Source: Lytechinus variegatus (Eukaryota; Echinodermata; Echinoidea; Temnopleuroida; Toxopneustidae). Taken from it: 64,000 bases of DNA. Shown piece by piece: positions 1 to 10,966 of this stretch. Location: contig NC_054741.1 of assembly GCF_018143015.1 (NCBI RefSeq), forward strand, positions 63,214,697 to 63,278,696, given 5' to 3'. Within the stretch, counting starts at the first letter, position 1; the number at the start of each line of letters is the position of its first letter. The notes under the pieces are model-generated. The model saw only the letters and a program-made list of their open reading frames with translations, was not told the DNA's origin and ran no database searches. Made by a program: the position numbers and the translations under genes.

Positions 1-60
1 TATCATTATTATTATTATTATTATTGTTGTTGTTATTATTATTATCATTATTATTACCAC
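1..60. repeat. ATT/GTT microsatellite
   Basis: Imperfect TTA/TTG trinucleotide repeats at the window edge, continuing as scattered ACT/ATT triplets to about 150. No coding signal. Confidence 0.9.
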
Positions 61-202
61 CACTGCTAATACTTCTACGACAACAACTACTACTATTCAT
101 TATTACTATTGTCATGGTCATGATACTTATCTTTGTCACTATTTTTGCAATTGTTATTTCCAAAGCGTATTATGTCATGTCAGCCAATCAGGCCTTTTAA
201 GA

Positions 203-338
203 CCTGGGACCCGTAACACAAAGGTTAGCGATTGATCGTACTCTTGATATTCACGATGGATTGTACATTGTAGTATTATGGAATCAATCGTAAAATATGT
301 TCTGCTATCATTGCTCAGCTTTGTGTTACGGGCCCCTG
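203..338. mobile_element. Short MITE with CGTAACACAAAG terminal inverted repeats
   Basis: The ends are inverted copies. The left end reads CCCGTAACACAAAGGTTAGCG and the right end, reverse complemented, gives CCCGTAACACAAAGCTGAGCA. At about 136 bp with no ORF it is a non-autonomous DNA element. A relative with the same terminal motif lies at 48600-48757. Superfamily not determined. Confidence 0.65.
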
Positions 339-2775
339 GAGATCCTATCCTATCGAAGACCATTGATTTTGAGGAGTGAAAAGGGAAGTGTGTGTGTATG
401 AGAGAGGGTGGTTGTGTGTTTGTGTGTAAGTTTTTTGTCGGACGTGTACCAATCAAATATGATTAATTGCGTCTGGGACCGACCTTTAACGTCACCATCC
501 GAAAGACGTGACCAGGGCTCGAACCTTGAACCTCTGCATCAATTTGTAACTTCCCCCACATAGCTTGAATTACAACGCCCAGTTGTGTGTTAGTTCATAA
601 AGATGAATATTGTTTAACATGTGTTTTTTTTTCTTCAGTTAATTGTTCCAAATTTAAATGATATGCCATGTCATGTCATGCATATATTAATATATATATC
701 TTACTTGATCATGAGGGTAACGTCGAAGATAAAATGCGCGCCCTTGCAAATTCTCTCCTCATAGGCCTAGCTGGCTTGATAGGATAAGGAGAAGCACACG
801 TAGAAGTAGCAACATAAAAAATTGAGGTAACAAAGCTTCGTTTTTAACTTACCAGATGTGAAGAAGGTAATAGAAAAGATAGGATGGTAGTGGAGTTTAA
901 AAGGGCTGGCCTACATTGTCATGATAGCCGAAATCGGATAGAAGAAATAGTGTGGTAGACTGTGAATATTGAAACTAGATGAGAGGCAAGCATGCAGACA
1001 TTGTCCAACTCCCTCCCCCTCTCCATCTCTCTCTCTCTCTCTCTGATATGCTGTATACTGTATCATGCCGAAGTTGGAAGATAAAGAGTCAAAACGTTTC
1101 ATGATCTAATCTACTCAATTAACATTCATCTCTTCGCGATGATAATAATATTCATATTTGAATATGAAGTGAGAATTACCCACATAAATTTACAACTAAC
1201 CAAGAGAGCAGAATGTAGACTAAGATGTCTTTAGAAATATAAAATGTTAAAACTAGCTTCTTGTATGTTCCATACTTTCATCCTATTTATGTTCCCTGTG
1301 TGTGAGCATGAGTGTGGGTGTGTAAATGAGGATTGCACCGTGTAAGTATACAAAAAAGACTTGACACCTCAGAAAGCCCCGTTTTCAGGAAAAAATATGT
1401 CATGAACGCATAATCATTATATATGGCTGGAACGAGTATTTTCTCCCAATTAATTTTATGCCATATTTATGGGGTATGTCTTCACGCTTGGATGATAGGT
1501 AGGTATTCTTTGCAGTGATGTAAATTTTGGTTCGCGCCATGCTATGAATGAATCGAGATGTCAATGATTTCATAATCCTACATGAGTTAGTAAACACTAT
1601 TATTCGCAAATACATTTTCAATGGAATTAACTTCAGAATTGATACTAAAAAGTGTTAATTAAACAATTATAATGCAATTTATTGAAAATGTGTTTAGAAA
1701 TGGGTTTAACACAACCCTTGTAAGATTATGACATCATTGATATTTCGATTCCTTAATTGCAATCATGCCTTACTTTGGCGCAAATCAGAATTTACATCAT
1801 TACATTTAATACCGCCTGATCTTCCATGCGTTCACACATACCACATAAATATGGTATCAACAAATTTGGGAGAACATATTCTTTTAGAACAAATATAATA
1901 AGTATGTGTTCATGCCATATCATTTCCTCTCTGTTTTCATTCTTTCTTTTTGTCATCTTGTTCCTCTCATATGATGATTGTTTTCGCATAATTCCCATTA
2001 TCATAGTCCAGCCATCCTTTTTACATTTTCACAGATTACACGCGATGCCACGTTTCGACATCAAAAGTTCATATAAACAAAAATTGTTGCAAAATATAAC
2101 AAAGTACAAAGTTGTTGTAATAATCTGAATTGCTGTTTTATTTTTTTTATTTCATGATATACATATCAAGAACTTAAATCAACAAAATGTACATGCACAA
2201 ACAAACAAAAAAAAGTAAGAAACGACATAAGAATAAAAAATAATAGTACAAAGAAATTTAGTTTAAAAAATAATAAATATTTAGAAGGAAATACATTGCG
2301 ATTATGAATTGTTTTATCCAGCTCGTCACCTACAGGTCCATTAAACTTTAAATAAGTAATTATAGAAGCTTATTAAAGACGGGGTTTTCTAGCTTTTAGG
2401 TAGTCACAAATGGACATCACAATCTTAATGTAGTGAAGACCGCAGAGATACAATGATTGGTTTTTTTCTAATGTTACAAAATGGAAACTGCCTTGACTGA
2501 CAAAAAACAATTTCCCTCGCCCTATAAAATGATCTACGTAGGATTCCATTCGATAAAGAGGCAAATCCGATTGATGGAAATGAATTTTACAGGTGTAATA
2601 CTATTTGATGGGTTTATTGACTGCTTATAATTTGTCTATTGTGACCACTGGTGCAGAAAGACGATGTGATTTCCTTCAGTGATCAGCTTGACCGATGATT
2701 GGTTCGTTAAGAGTGGATAATGGACACCGGTCAATCAAGTAGAACCATTCTCAAACACATAGTCCTTGTATTGAG
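339..2775. other. Intergenic stretch without a supported gene
   Basis: Low-complexity AT-rich DNA with a CT/GA run near 1020-1045 and short frames only. An inverted pair of about 60 bp lies at 1428-1490 and 1827-1885. A TTTATT at 2613-2618 could be the polyadenylation signal (AATAAA on the minus strand) of the gene that ends at 2776. Nothing else was recognised. Confidence 0.6.
1428..1885. repeat. Inverted repeat pair, ~60-bp arms
   Basis: The segment at 1428-1490, including CCATATTTATGGGGTATGTC, recurs in reverse complement at 1827-1885 as ACATACCACATAAATATGG with the flanking matches continuing outward. The arms are about 340 bp apart. It may be a decayed foldback or MITE, but no target duplication was found. 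Confidence 0.45.
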
Positions 2776-4316
2776 TTACACTGCATTTGTTACAGGTCCC
2801 ATATCTGCAAAATTGAGAAAAAAGGTCAATGAAATGAACGATTGATAAAGAAAATATCCTCACCCAGAATATTAAATTTTCATCAGATAGTCTTGGGATA
2901 TATTTCCACTTGAAAAAGCATGAAAAAATATTATACTCTTTGAAATAGTCTAATCAGAACAATGAGCCATTCAAAAAGATATGCCCTCATGATAATAAAT
3001 CCTGAGTTAACAAACTAGTTTCAAAACTGTTTTTGAATCAAGACCATTTTGGTAATTGCTAACCTAGAGATGACCGCAATATTCATTTTATATTTGTGTC
3101 TAGATCGTACTCACCTTTGCAGTTCATCACATTGACATTGTTCTCACAGACTTGTTCCATGGCTGAACAACCATCCTTGAGGTTAGTCACCTGTTCTCCG
3201 TCGGGTGAGAAGCACAGCTTCCCTTCCTCTGCCCTCTCTAGGTAATCCTCAATCTTCTCCTCATCGATGCCAACGAGTCCCTCGATCTCATCCGCCTCGT
3301 CGATGACTTCCTCGATGACGTCAGCATTACACGTGCCGCCTTCGTCCATGAGCTCTTCCCTGAACAGGTCGCACGCGGCGTCGAGGTGAAGAGAGATCTT
3401 CGACGTGAAAACTGCAGGAAATGAGGTAGCAATAAGGGTAAATGAATAACTTCCTGATCAGAGTTAAGTGAATTACGATCGAGGGTTCCCTGATACCATG
3501 ATCATGACATAATTGCAACTGCTTCAAAGAGGGTACAACTACGGCTATACTTCTTTCCTCAGAAACTTTCATGACCTGTATGCCCAATTTAAAGGTTGGG
3601 GTTCGAATCAAATCAATGAACTACAACCATTGCTCAACAATCTATGCAGGCCATGACTTGTTTTGTGCATGTATTGTACCCCGCGACACAGCGTCTATTA
3701 AATAGGAAAGTGCACAAACATCACAAACCAGCATTTTCTTTTATTACTCAGCAATCTGCTCTCTATAACCTAGCAAACTACAAACTTTGATATCTTCAAA
3801 AAGTCGAAATACTTAACATACCCTTAGCTTCGGTACTTCTTATAGCTGCACCAGCTATCACAACAAGGCAGAGAACAGCAGCAACATTCATCTAAAGAAG
3901 AAAATGTAAAAAAAAGTAAAAATTAACTTTGAAGTGTTCAGCAACAAATGGAGGGAGGGAATCGCCTACATGTGACTTTTCACGACTTTTATCGTGTGAC
4001 GACTAACAAACTGACATGTACATCTGCAACAGATAAAATGAACAATTATTCCAATTCCAGTATACTTTTACGTAGAAAAAGAGAAGGAACAAAATAATGT
4101 ATATCTATCAAAAATATTACTTGCGATCTTAGGCGGTATCAATAATGTGAAGCAAACGATCTTTTTTATACTTGCGATATTTATAATCTTATCATTGTTG
4201 GTACGTTTGATATTTGAAAACTTATTATATGTTAAGCATTTGTTTTCTTGGCATTTTGAGCAGCCATCTTTTGCCTCTACGATTGATTTTTTTATCGAAC
4301 TCACCGAAATGCCCAT
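2776..4316 (-). CDS. Small secreted six-cysteine protein B1 (four exons)
   Basis: Family not recognised. Minus-strand exons are 4305-4316 (ATG and three codons, M-G-I-S), 3822-3891, 3115-3411 and 2776-2804; every intron is GT-AG. Together they give 136 codons (135 aa). Exon 2 is a hydrophobic signal peptide (AAVLCLVVIAGAA) ending near S-T-E-A. The acidic mature part has six cysteines: C-x13-C, then after a Glu/Asp-rich helix-like stretch C-x14-C-x6-C-x8-C. Intron phases are 0, 1, 1, the same as in the other eight family genes. The last exon encodes only D-M-G-P-V-T-N-A-V and is the least certain part, although its acceptor has a good pyrimidine tract. A TATA motif lies about 170 bp upstream. 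It is likely an extracellular disulphide-bonded protein; its function is unknown. B2 is the closest paralogue, sharing V-I-D-E-x-D-E-I-E and C-F-S-P-D-G. Confidence 0.75.
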
Positions 4317-4480
4317 TATTATTTGATGTCCTCAACAGCTTGCAATTTATATGAGAATTTGGAAAGTTCTGCAACGACTTTTCGAAGCTTACTGGCTTTC
4401 TGATTCAGTAAATCCGCTCACTTGTTTTGTTCACTGGCTCCGAATGCGATCGAATGAAGTTGAAGCAGAATTAACCGCCA

Positions 4481-4488
4481 TTTTATAC
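4481..4488 (-). promoter_or_regulatory. Possible TATA box of gene B1
   Basis: TATAAAA on the minus strand, about 165-170 bp before the start codon at 4316. The spacing is longer than in the A genes, so a longer leader or another start site is possible. Confidence 0.4.
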
Positions 4489-4499
4489 ATTCATTATAA

Positions 4500-6015
4500 C
4501 CTCGGAAATTAATGTTGATTTCTTCAATCGTATGGACATCGATGAGAAATTGTATTGTAGGGCACGAGTCTTGAGAATATATTTAAAAAAAGTAAACTAA
4601 CATGGGAAGAAGAAGGATGATTAGAGAAGATAAGTCGCACAGGACCGTTATCTAAGGTTGACCATAGCAGAGAGATTAAAAGCATGTGCAGTTCATGTTG
4701 TCAGAATTCCCTATCTAATGATTATATTTGACCTATGAGTAAGAATTCTGATTGCTGTCAATGTTACAATGCTATGATCCTAACAATAGATGAGACCTAC
4801 CCTTTCAGATTTATGATGATAAAATAAAAAGTTTCTCCATTGGCCTTTTGAATGACATTTAAAAAGTCATTATGGAACGCAGAGGTCATGTTTAAATAAA
4901 TGGTGAATTAACTATTGGGCATCGAACTTGTAAATTGGCATGATGATTAAAGGGCGAAAAATAAAGATTGGTTTTATATAGGCACAATAAAAAAAAACTT
5001 GCAGTCACAAGATTGCTATTGGGGCCGTGTAAAACAATTGAAAAAAAGTGACAGAAATAGTAAAAACTAAAATCAGTATTTATCAAGCAATATATAATCA
5101 ACATTTACGTGCATATGAAAAAAGCTAAGCCTATATCTATGATCCGAAGAGTGTTTAAGGCGATCTAAATTATAAATGGTAATGCCTCTTGACTTCCAAC
5201 TTTGTTGAGATGGCCATTTACAATGTATTTGATCACATCAGTTAGATTGTGTGCTATTGTATGCTTTTGAACGGAAAGGAATGGAATAAATATATACCTA
5301 TATATCTAATACGCTTCAGCAGTAAAATGTGATAGCAATTCTGGAAAACATAATAATTGCCATTGGAAAACGTCCCCTCCCCTCTAATGATAAAAGCAAT
5401 CACTCGCATTCATTTTAGAAAACATTGATTGATAATAATAGTTTGATGTACAGTATGATGGGGTGCAACAAAAGATTAAGAACGTTACGTTTTTTGTGCC
5501 AAAAATGTGTAATTTATGCACTTACTTGTTTATTTGATAGAATTTTGATTATTATGCTAATACATTGTACATGTTGTATGTTACTGTACTGTTCCATCTT
5601 CTGAGAAGTGGATGGAGTAGGGAAAAGTTGGTGCTATCCCCTCCCCTTATATCATTGGCAGAAATCGTTTCCTCTGTAAGGTACATATAAAATCCTACCT
5701 GTATTCCCCGGTATCCTTTGGGCAGTGTCTATATAGAGGCTTGACAAACATGAAAAAATAAATTTAGCTCGGACTTCAGGCCCTATAAAAGATTACGTGT
5801 CGCAGTCTGACCAAATAAAATAAAACAGATAAAGATCGATTAAATATATACGCTATTTCGAAAGACATACGATCCTAGTCATCGGTCGTTTGAAATTTCA
5901 TTTTGACCGATCGCTTCCCTTTTCCTAGTTCTATTGGCCTACTGCTTCTTTTGTAGGAGTGTAATAATCTTGGTTTATTCCTATGTGGTATAAGTAATCT
6001 TTCTTTTTTGAACAG
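4500..6015. other. Intergenic stretch without a supported gene
   Basis: AT-rich, with only short, composition-driven reading frames. It may hold 5' leader exons of the sulfotransferase-like gene, whose first recognisable exon begins after the acceptor at 6014-6015. No repeats or RNA genes were recognised. Confidence 0.5.
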
Positions 6016-6040
6016 CGCATATGAGAACGTATGGCAAAAA

Positions 6041-8386
6041 ATGTCAGGTTCAGAAAAGGATCGTGTACGCTTATTCTTGTGGGTTGTTCCTAGAACCATA
6101 TCGACAGCTTTGACTAAATGTCTCAGTGCCATCGAAGGAATGGAAGTTTGGTTCGAATGTTTCGTTGCATGCAGTGCAGTTCGGAAACAATATCAGCTTG
6201 CCACCGGTGAAGATATTCCGATGACCTATGAAGGAAATGAAGAAAAGGCACAACAAGCAGCTACAATATTTAAGCCGTTCGTCGGCTGCGAAATCGAGCC
6301 CTCTCGAATTTTGTAAATATACGGGTGTTATTAATTATCAAAAGCTATCACAATCAACAGTTTGCACTTTATTGAATTTCATCCCATATTATTATTTGCT
6401 CTTGTTTGATATCCCCATGATGTCATGATTATACAGCTTCGTGCGTTCGTATGGCGTGTGTGTGTGGGTGTGGGTGTATGTGTATGTGGGGATTAAGAGT
6501 GGATGGGTGTGTAAGCGTAATAATTATCACAATTATTGTTATCACCCTTATTAAACAAAATATTTGAAGTACTCCTTATTACAACAAATTACTAATTACA
6601 GTAACTTATGGATACTTAAATGACAAGTCCATCCCACCAAAAAGTTGATTTGAACAAAGAGAGAAAAATCCAGCAAGCTTAACACTGAAAATGTCATAAA
6701 AATTGGGTGTATAATATGAAAGTTATGGCATTTTTTTTAGTTTTGAATAATTTCACAAAACAGTTATATGCATTACCTGGTCGGCCTGCCAATGAGTGAA
6801 TTGATGACTTCACTCACTCACTATTTCTTTTGTATTTTATTACATGAAATATGAAATATTTGGATTTTCTCCTAATTGTCATGCGGAAAAAGTTTTATTC
6901 CTCCCTGATCATATGGAATCTGCTTGTTTCAACAGTTTGTGGTTCAAACAATATGGTCATAATTTTGCCAAATCTGTAAAAATTGAAACATTGTATAATT
7001 CAAACAATAAATAACAATAGAACTTGTGATTGAGAGGCATTATCAACTCTCTAATTTGCAAGTTGCTGAGTTGTGCAAATTACTGTTTTGTGAAAAATAA
7101 GCGAAACTTTAACATGTTTAAAATGACATTTTATATCCGATTTTGACGAAATTTCCACCGCTTTTCTTGTTTGCTGTTTTTTCTATATTAATTCAAATCA
7201 ACATTTTCTTGGGTGGACTCGACCTTTAAGGATGCTTCTGAACAAAGTCTTAAGCATTTTCATTCAGATCCAAATTTTACTTGTACTGTTGCATGGTTCC
7301 CATATTTTCATGCAAAATCATTTATGTTTCTTCGTCACTTACCTTGGGATATACATTTTGTCATTGCGTATGGTGCACCTTACTTTAATCTGGTGCTAAT
7401 ATCTGAATTAATGAATTTCCCCCAATATTTACAACAAATCAGTTAATTCAAACAACTGGAAATAATTTTCTTATATTTTATAGCTTTAGTGATAAAGAAG
7501 CTGTTCTTCGTTACTGTAGGAATATTCATGATAACGACCTTTTTTCACATGTTCCTGTGTAACATTATCGAAGGGAAAATTTAAATTAATGTTTTTTAAA
7601 TTAAAGAAACGAGCACAGTTTTTTAGCGCATGTTCTTTCACTTGCATACTTCCCTCGATGTGCATATTGCAGTTTTATAGAAATAAGTGAACATTAAATT
7701 GTTCCTTCGAGCACAAATAAATGTAAGTAAACATCTCCTTTTTTCTTTATAGGTTTGCTGATGTGCAGCAGAAGATAGAATCTTCAGATAGCAGATACAT
7801 CTTGGCAAAAGAAGGTGGATTCATCTTTCTTGATGATAAATCACGACAATACATACCACGAGGATTTCAACACGTTTTCTTAATCCGGGATCCGTATAAA
7901 GTCTTCACCTCTTACAAGAAGGCCATTATCAGTCACATGACCCAATTAGGGTTATGGAATGGCGATGCAGAATCATTCAACCTCGAGAAGGATGATGCCA
8001 TCCTAAATCCTTGCGAGTTCTTCAGGGAAACTTTCGAACTTTGGAGGTATGTCCGTGACAACTTGGATCCCAATCCAATCGTTCTCAACACAGATGATCT
8101 GTTGGCCAACCCTGCTGAGGTCCTCTCTAAGTTCTGTCATCTGACCGGCCTTCCGTTCAATGATTCACTTCTGCAATGGGATGCTTCAGCAGACGCCACC
8201 AAGAAGTGGAAATTATCAATCGATCGAGCATTGGATGACCGGATATTTTTCAAGACAGCCACCAAATCCAGTGGATTTGTCCCACCTACACCCGCTATCC
8301 CCCTGGACACGGTAGCTCCAGATGTCAGGAGGCTTGCAGAAGCGTCTATGCCATACTTCGAGGAAATGAACAAGTACAAGATGTAA
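6041..8386 (+). CDS. Sulfotransferase-like P-loop protein (two coding exons)
   Basis: Coding exons are 6041-6312 and 7753-8386, joined in phase 2 by a GT-AG intron of about 1.4 kb; 301 aa. Near the N-terminus L-F-L-W-V-V-P-R-T-I-S-T-A-L-T-K matches the 5'-phosphosulfate-binding loop of the divergent sulfotransferase-like group that reads P-R-T-x-S-T-A. Residues in exon 2, F-L-I-R-D-P-Y-K-V-F-T-S-Y, match the 3'-phosphate-binding region (R and S). E-V-W-F-E and the C-terminal L-L-Q-W-D support the same fold. Such proteins are numerous in marine invertebrates and are often misnamed in databases as aminotransferase-like. The acceptor and the substrate cannot be inferred. The ATG at 6041 is the first in-frame start after the acceptor at 6015; an upstream coding exon is possible. 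An AATAAA follows near 8446. No signal peptide or membrane segment is seen, so it is probably cytosolic. Confidence 0.8.
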
Positions 8387-8445
8387 TCAAAATACACCAA
8401 GAGTTTCATCTTTTCACTGTTTAACATAAGCTGATAATTATGGAT

Positions 8446-8451
8446 AATAAA
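8446..8451 (+). terminator. Polyadenylation signal of the sulfotransferase-like gene
   Basis: AATAAA about 60 bp after the stop codon at 8384-8386, in the expected place for 3'-end formation. Confidence 0.5.
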
Positions 8452-8459
8452 AATCAATA

Positions 8460-9976
8460 TTCAGTATAAATTGGAAAGAATTGATCCCGCATATGTCTAA
8501 ATAATGCACATTTCTTATTTTTATTCATGCATATCTCTATATTGCAGGAATGAGATACTTTTTCGAGTACCGACAATAGAATAATTTCTGTTTCTGTATT
8601 TTCTGATCTGTCGTCCTTTCGATTGTCTGTCCCGCGTATACAGGTCACAGAGGATCTGAAAATATCTCGTTCTCTTTAATTTATCTTAACTTACAAGTGT
8701 GAATTCATAAAAAAGATATGTTGTTATTTGCATCTACTTTAATATCGACCTTGCAGTAGCAAGTAAATGTATATGAAAGCAATCGACAGCATGTTCATAT
8801 GACTATGAGGGTGATGGAAGAACTGTTTACTCTATCATTTAACTCCCATGATATCACTATACTCATGAAAATAACAGGTTAAGTTTACAAATAAGTTTAC
8901 GTAATGCTCTGCATTTATTCATGTCATTCAATTAATCAAATTGGTATTTCGGCTTGCATCCAGTACAAGACGTCGCATGTCCGATCTGGTCATAAGGGAG
9001 AAAACATATCATAACCATTAAGATTTGAACCTTTCGTCAACTCCCTACCAAGTATTGTCTGCAGTACTTTTTTTTTCAGAGAGATCGATATTATTTATGT
9101 AGTTATAGAACGGTAATAAGCATGATGGAAACACAAGTAACACAGATAATTTGGTACCTACTGTCCACTAAGAAAAACAACATGTTTTGCTTGTCGCTAG
9201 TAAACATTGACTAACGCTCTTAAAAATAAATTGGGGTTAATAAAAACTAAAGTGCTGGTAAAGTAAATATCTCTACTATAAATGGAGATGAAATAGTGCC
9301 GCAGTTCGTGCTTCACGGGATATGTTTGCTGCCTGAAACACAAAATATGATTTAATTATATACAGTAACAGTACATCACATTTTTATGATTATTGTTTAT
9401 AATGTGAACACACTGTATGACGCTGCATTCTTTCCAGCATAGATATTGCTGGTCACGAATACTAGTAAAGAATAAATGATCTATAGATCAAATGTACCAG
9501 AATTTTAACCAGAGTTAGTTGTCGACTTCTCTTGTCCAACTTTCTTCTTGTTTCATTTTTCAGTTTTTCGTACGTCCCAAAATCGCAAAAATCTAAAGAT
9601 TTTGTTTTTATTTACCTTTGTCACTATTTTTTTTCATTTCCATGTCTGTCCCAAATCGTAAACATTATGTTTCTCAAAGGCGACCGCACACCTTACGATG
9701 GGTCTGCGACCCGATTTTGGAATAAAACGTAGTAAAATTTGATGATAATGTTGAAACATGGAACATTTTACTGTGTAATGTTCTATATCATCGTACGAAT
9801 ACCTATGTTCAAATCTGTGACTATGCTATCATCCTTCGTTGAATAAAAGCGAATTTAATATCTAGTCGTAATGACGTCATAGCAGTCGTACGATTGACTA
9901 CGATTTGAAACTAATTTGGCCTTTACTACAAAATAAGGGCTTGCAGGTTTTCAAAATGGTTATATTAGTATTCTTT
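8460..9976. other. Intergenic stretch without a supported gene
   Basis: No ORF with recognisable content. The region 9675-9720 (CCGCACACCTTACGATGGGT) and 9860-9900 (CGTAATGACGTCATAGCAGT) resemble pieces of a MITE, but no matching inverted ends were found. Confidence 0.5.
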
Positions 9977-9990
9977 CAATTAATTTTATC
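9977..9990 (+). repeat. Target-site duplication, left copy
   Basis: CAATTAATTTTATC, identical to 16043-16056 on the other side of the Penelope-like insertion. Confidence 0.85.
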
Positions 9991-9995
9991 AGAGA

Positions 9996-10048
9996 GTCAA
10001 AAGGGGCCTAAGCTTTCGATCCTAGCAGAATCTTCGTCGGAGGCAAAA
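9996..10048 (-). ncRNA. Hammerhead-like ribozyme motif, Penelope 3' end (left)
   Basis: Read on the minus strand the segment has GCCT, C-CGACGA, a hairpin GATTC-TGCTA-GGATC, GAAA, GCTT and AGGC. This fits stem I, the core, stem II, GAAA and a one-pair stem III of the minimal hammerheads reported from Penelope-like elements. The core has C where the consensus has U (CUGANGA), so activity is doubtful. Confidence 0.5.
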
Positions 10049-10966
10049 TGACATACATATAAGTGGAACAACCATGATATACACCACAAACATCCAACAG
10101 CAACACTAGAAACAAGGAGACAAAAGGGGCATTAGTGAGAAGAGATGACCAATCAGGTTAATGAAGGGGAAGAAAGAAAAGGAGCAGGCAGACACAAAGG
10201 AAAGTAGGTGTGAGTAAGGCCAAAGAAAGACCTCAAGCCAAGAGGGATTAAGATAGGGGCAGGCAACTTCAAACAGGATCTGGAACAAAACAGTGATAGA
10301 GGGTATGAGGAAGAGATGAATAACAAGAGAATTAGTGAGAGGTGGGTCAAACAGGTAAATAAGAAAGGCATAATAAACTGGTGCAAAAGAGTGAGGAAAA
10401 AAGGGAAAGAATGGGGAACAACTGAACAGGTGCAAAAGACATAAGTATGTATGAAAGAGCAAAAAACAAACTAAGAGAAGAAAGTAAGTGTAAAAATAAA
10501 TCTGTAAGTATAAAAGTATGTAAATATATCCAGAAAGGAATCTATATGAAAAAATATATAAATGTATATACATATGGTAGATAAAACTGATATAGTGATC
10601 CGCTGGGTGTGGGGGAAAACAGCAGACTATATAGTAGAAAAAAAACCCTGTATATATGGAATGGAAGCTAATTGCCTAAATGGTGAAGGCAAATAAAGAA
10701 GCTGATGCTGTATGAGAGGGGGTGTATTAAGAAAACATGAAAAAGCAAAAATAATTAAGTGGTAAATCTAAGAGGTGGGTGGAGAGAAAAAAACAAAAAA
10801 ATATATATAATGATTAATATATTGCCTGAATAAGGGAGAAAAAATTGGAGCTGAGCTTGTATGAGATATGGGAGGAAAGTAGAAAAAGAAACTATAATGT
10901 GACTAATCTAAAAAAGCTGAGGGAAAAAAATGTGAACACAAATGGAAAGTGGATAAGAAGGAGTAA

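Noticed and set aside
10106-10573. 155-codon hydrophobic minus-strand protein
   Set aside because: Lies in the pyrimidine-rich 3' region of the Penelope-like element and recurs in the inverted arm (15514-15870); the Phe/Leu/Ser composition is due to base bias.
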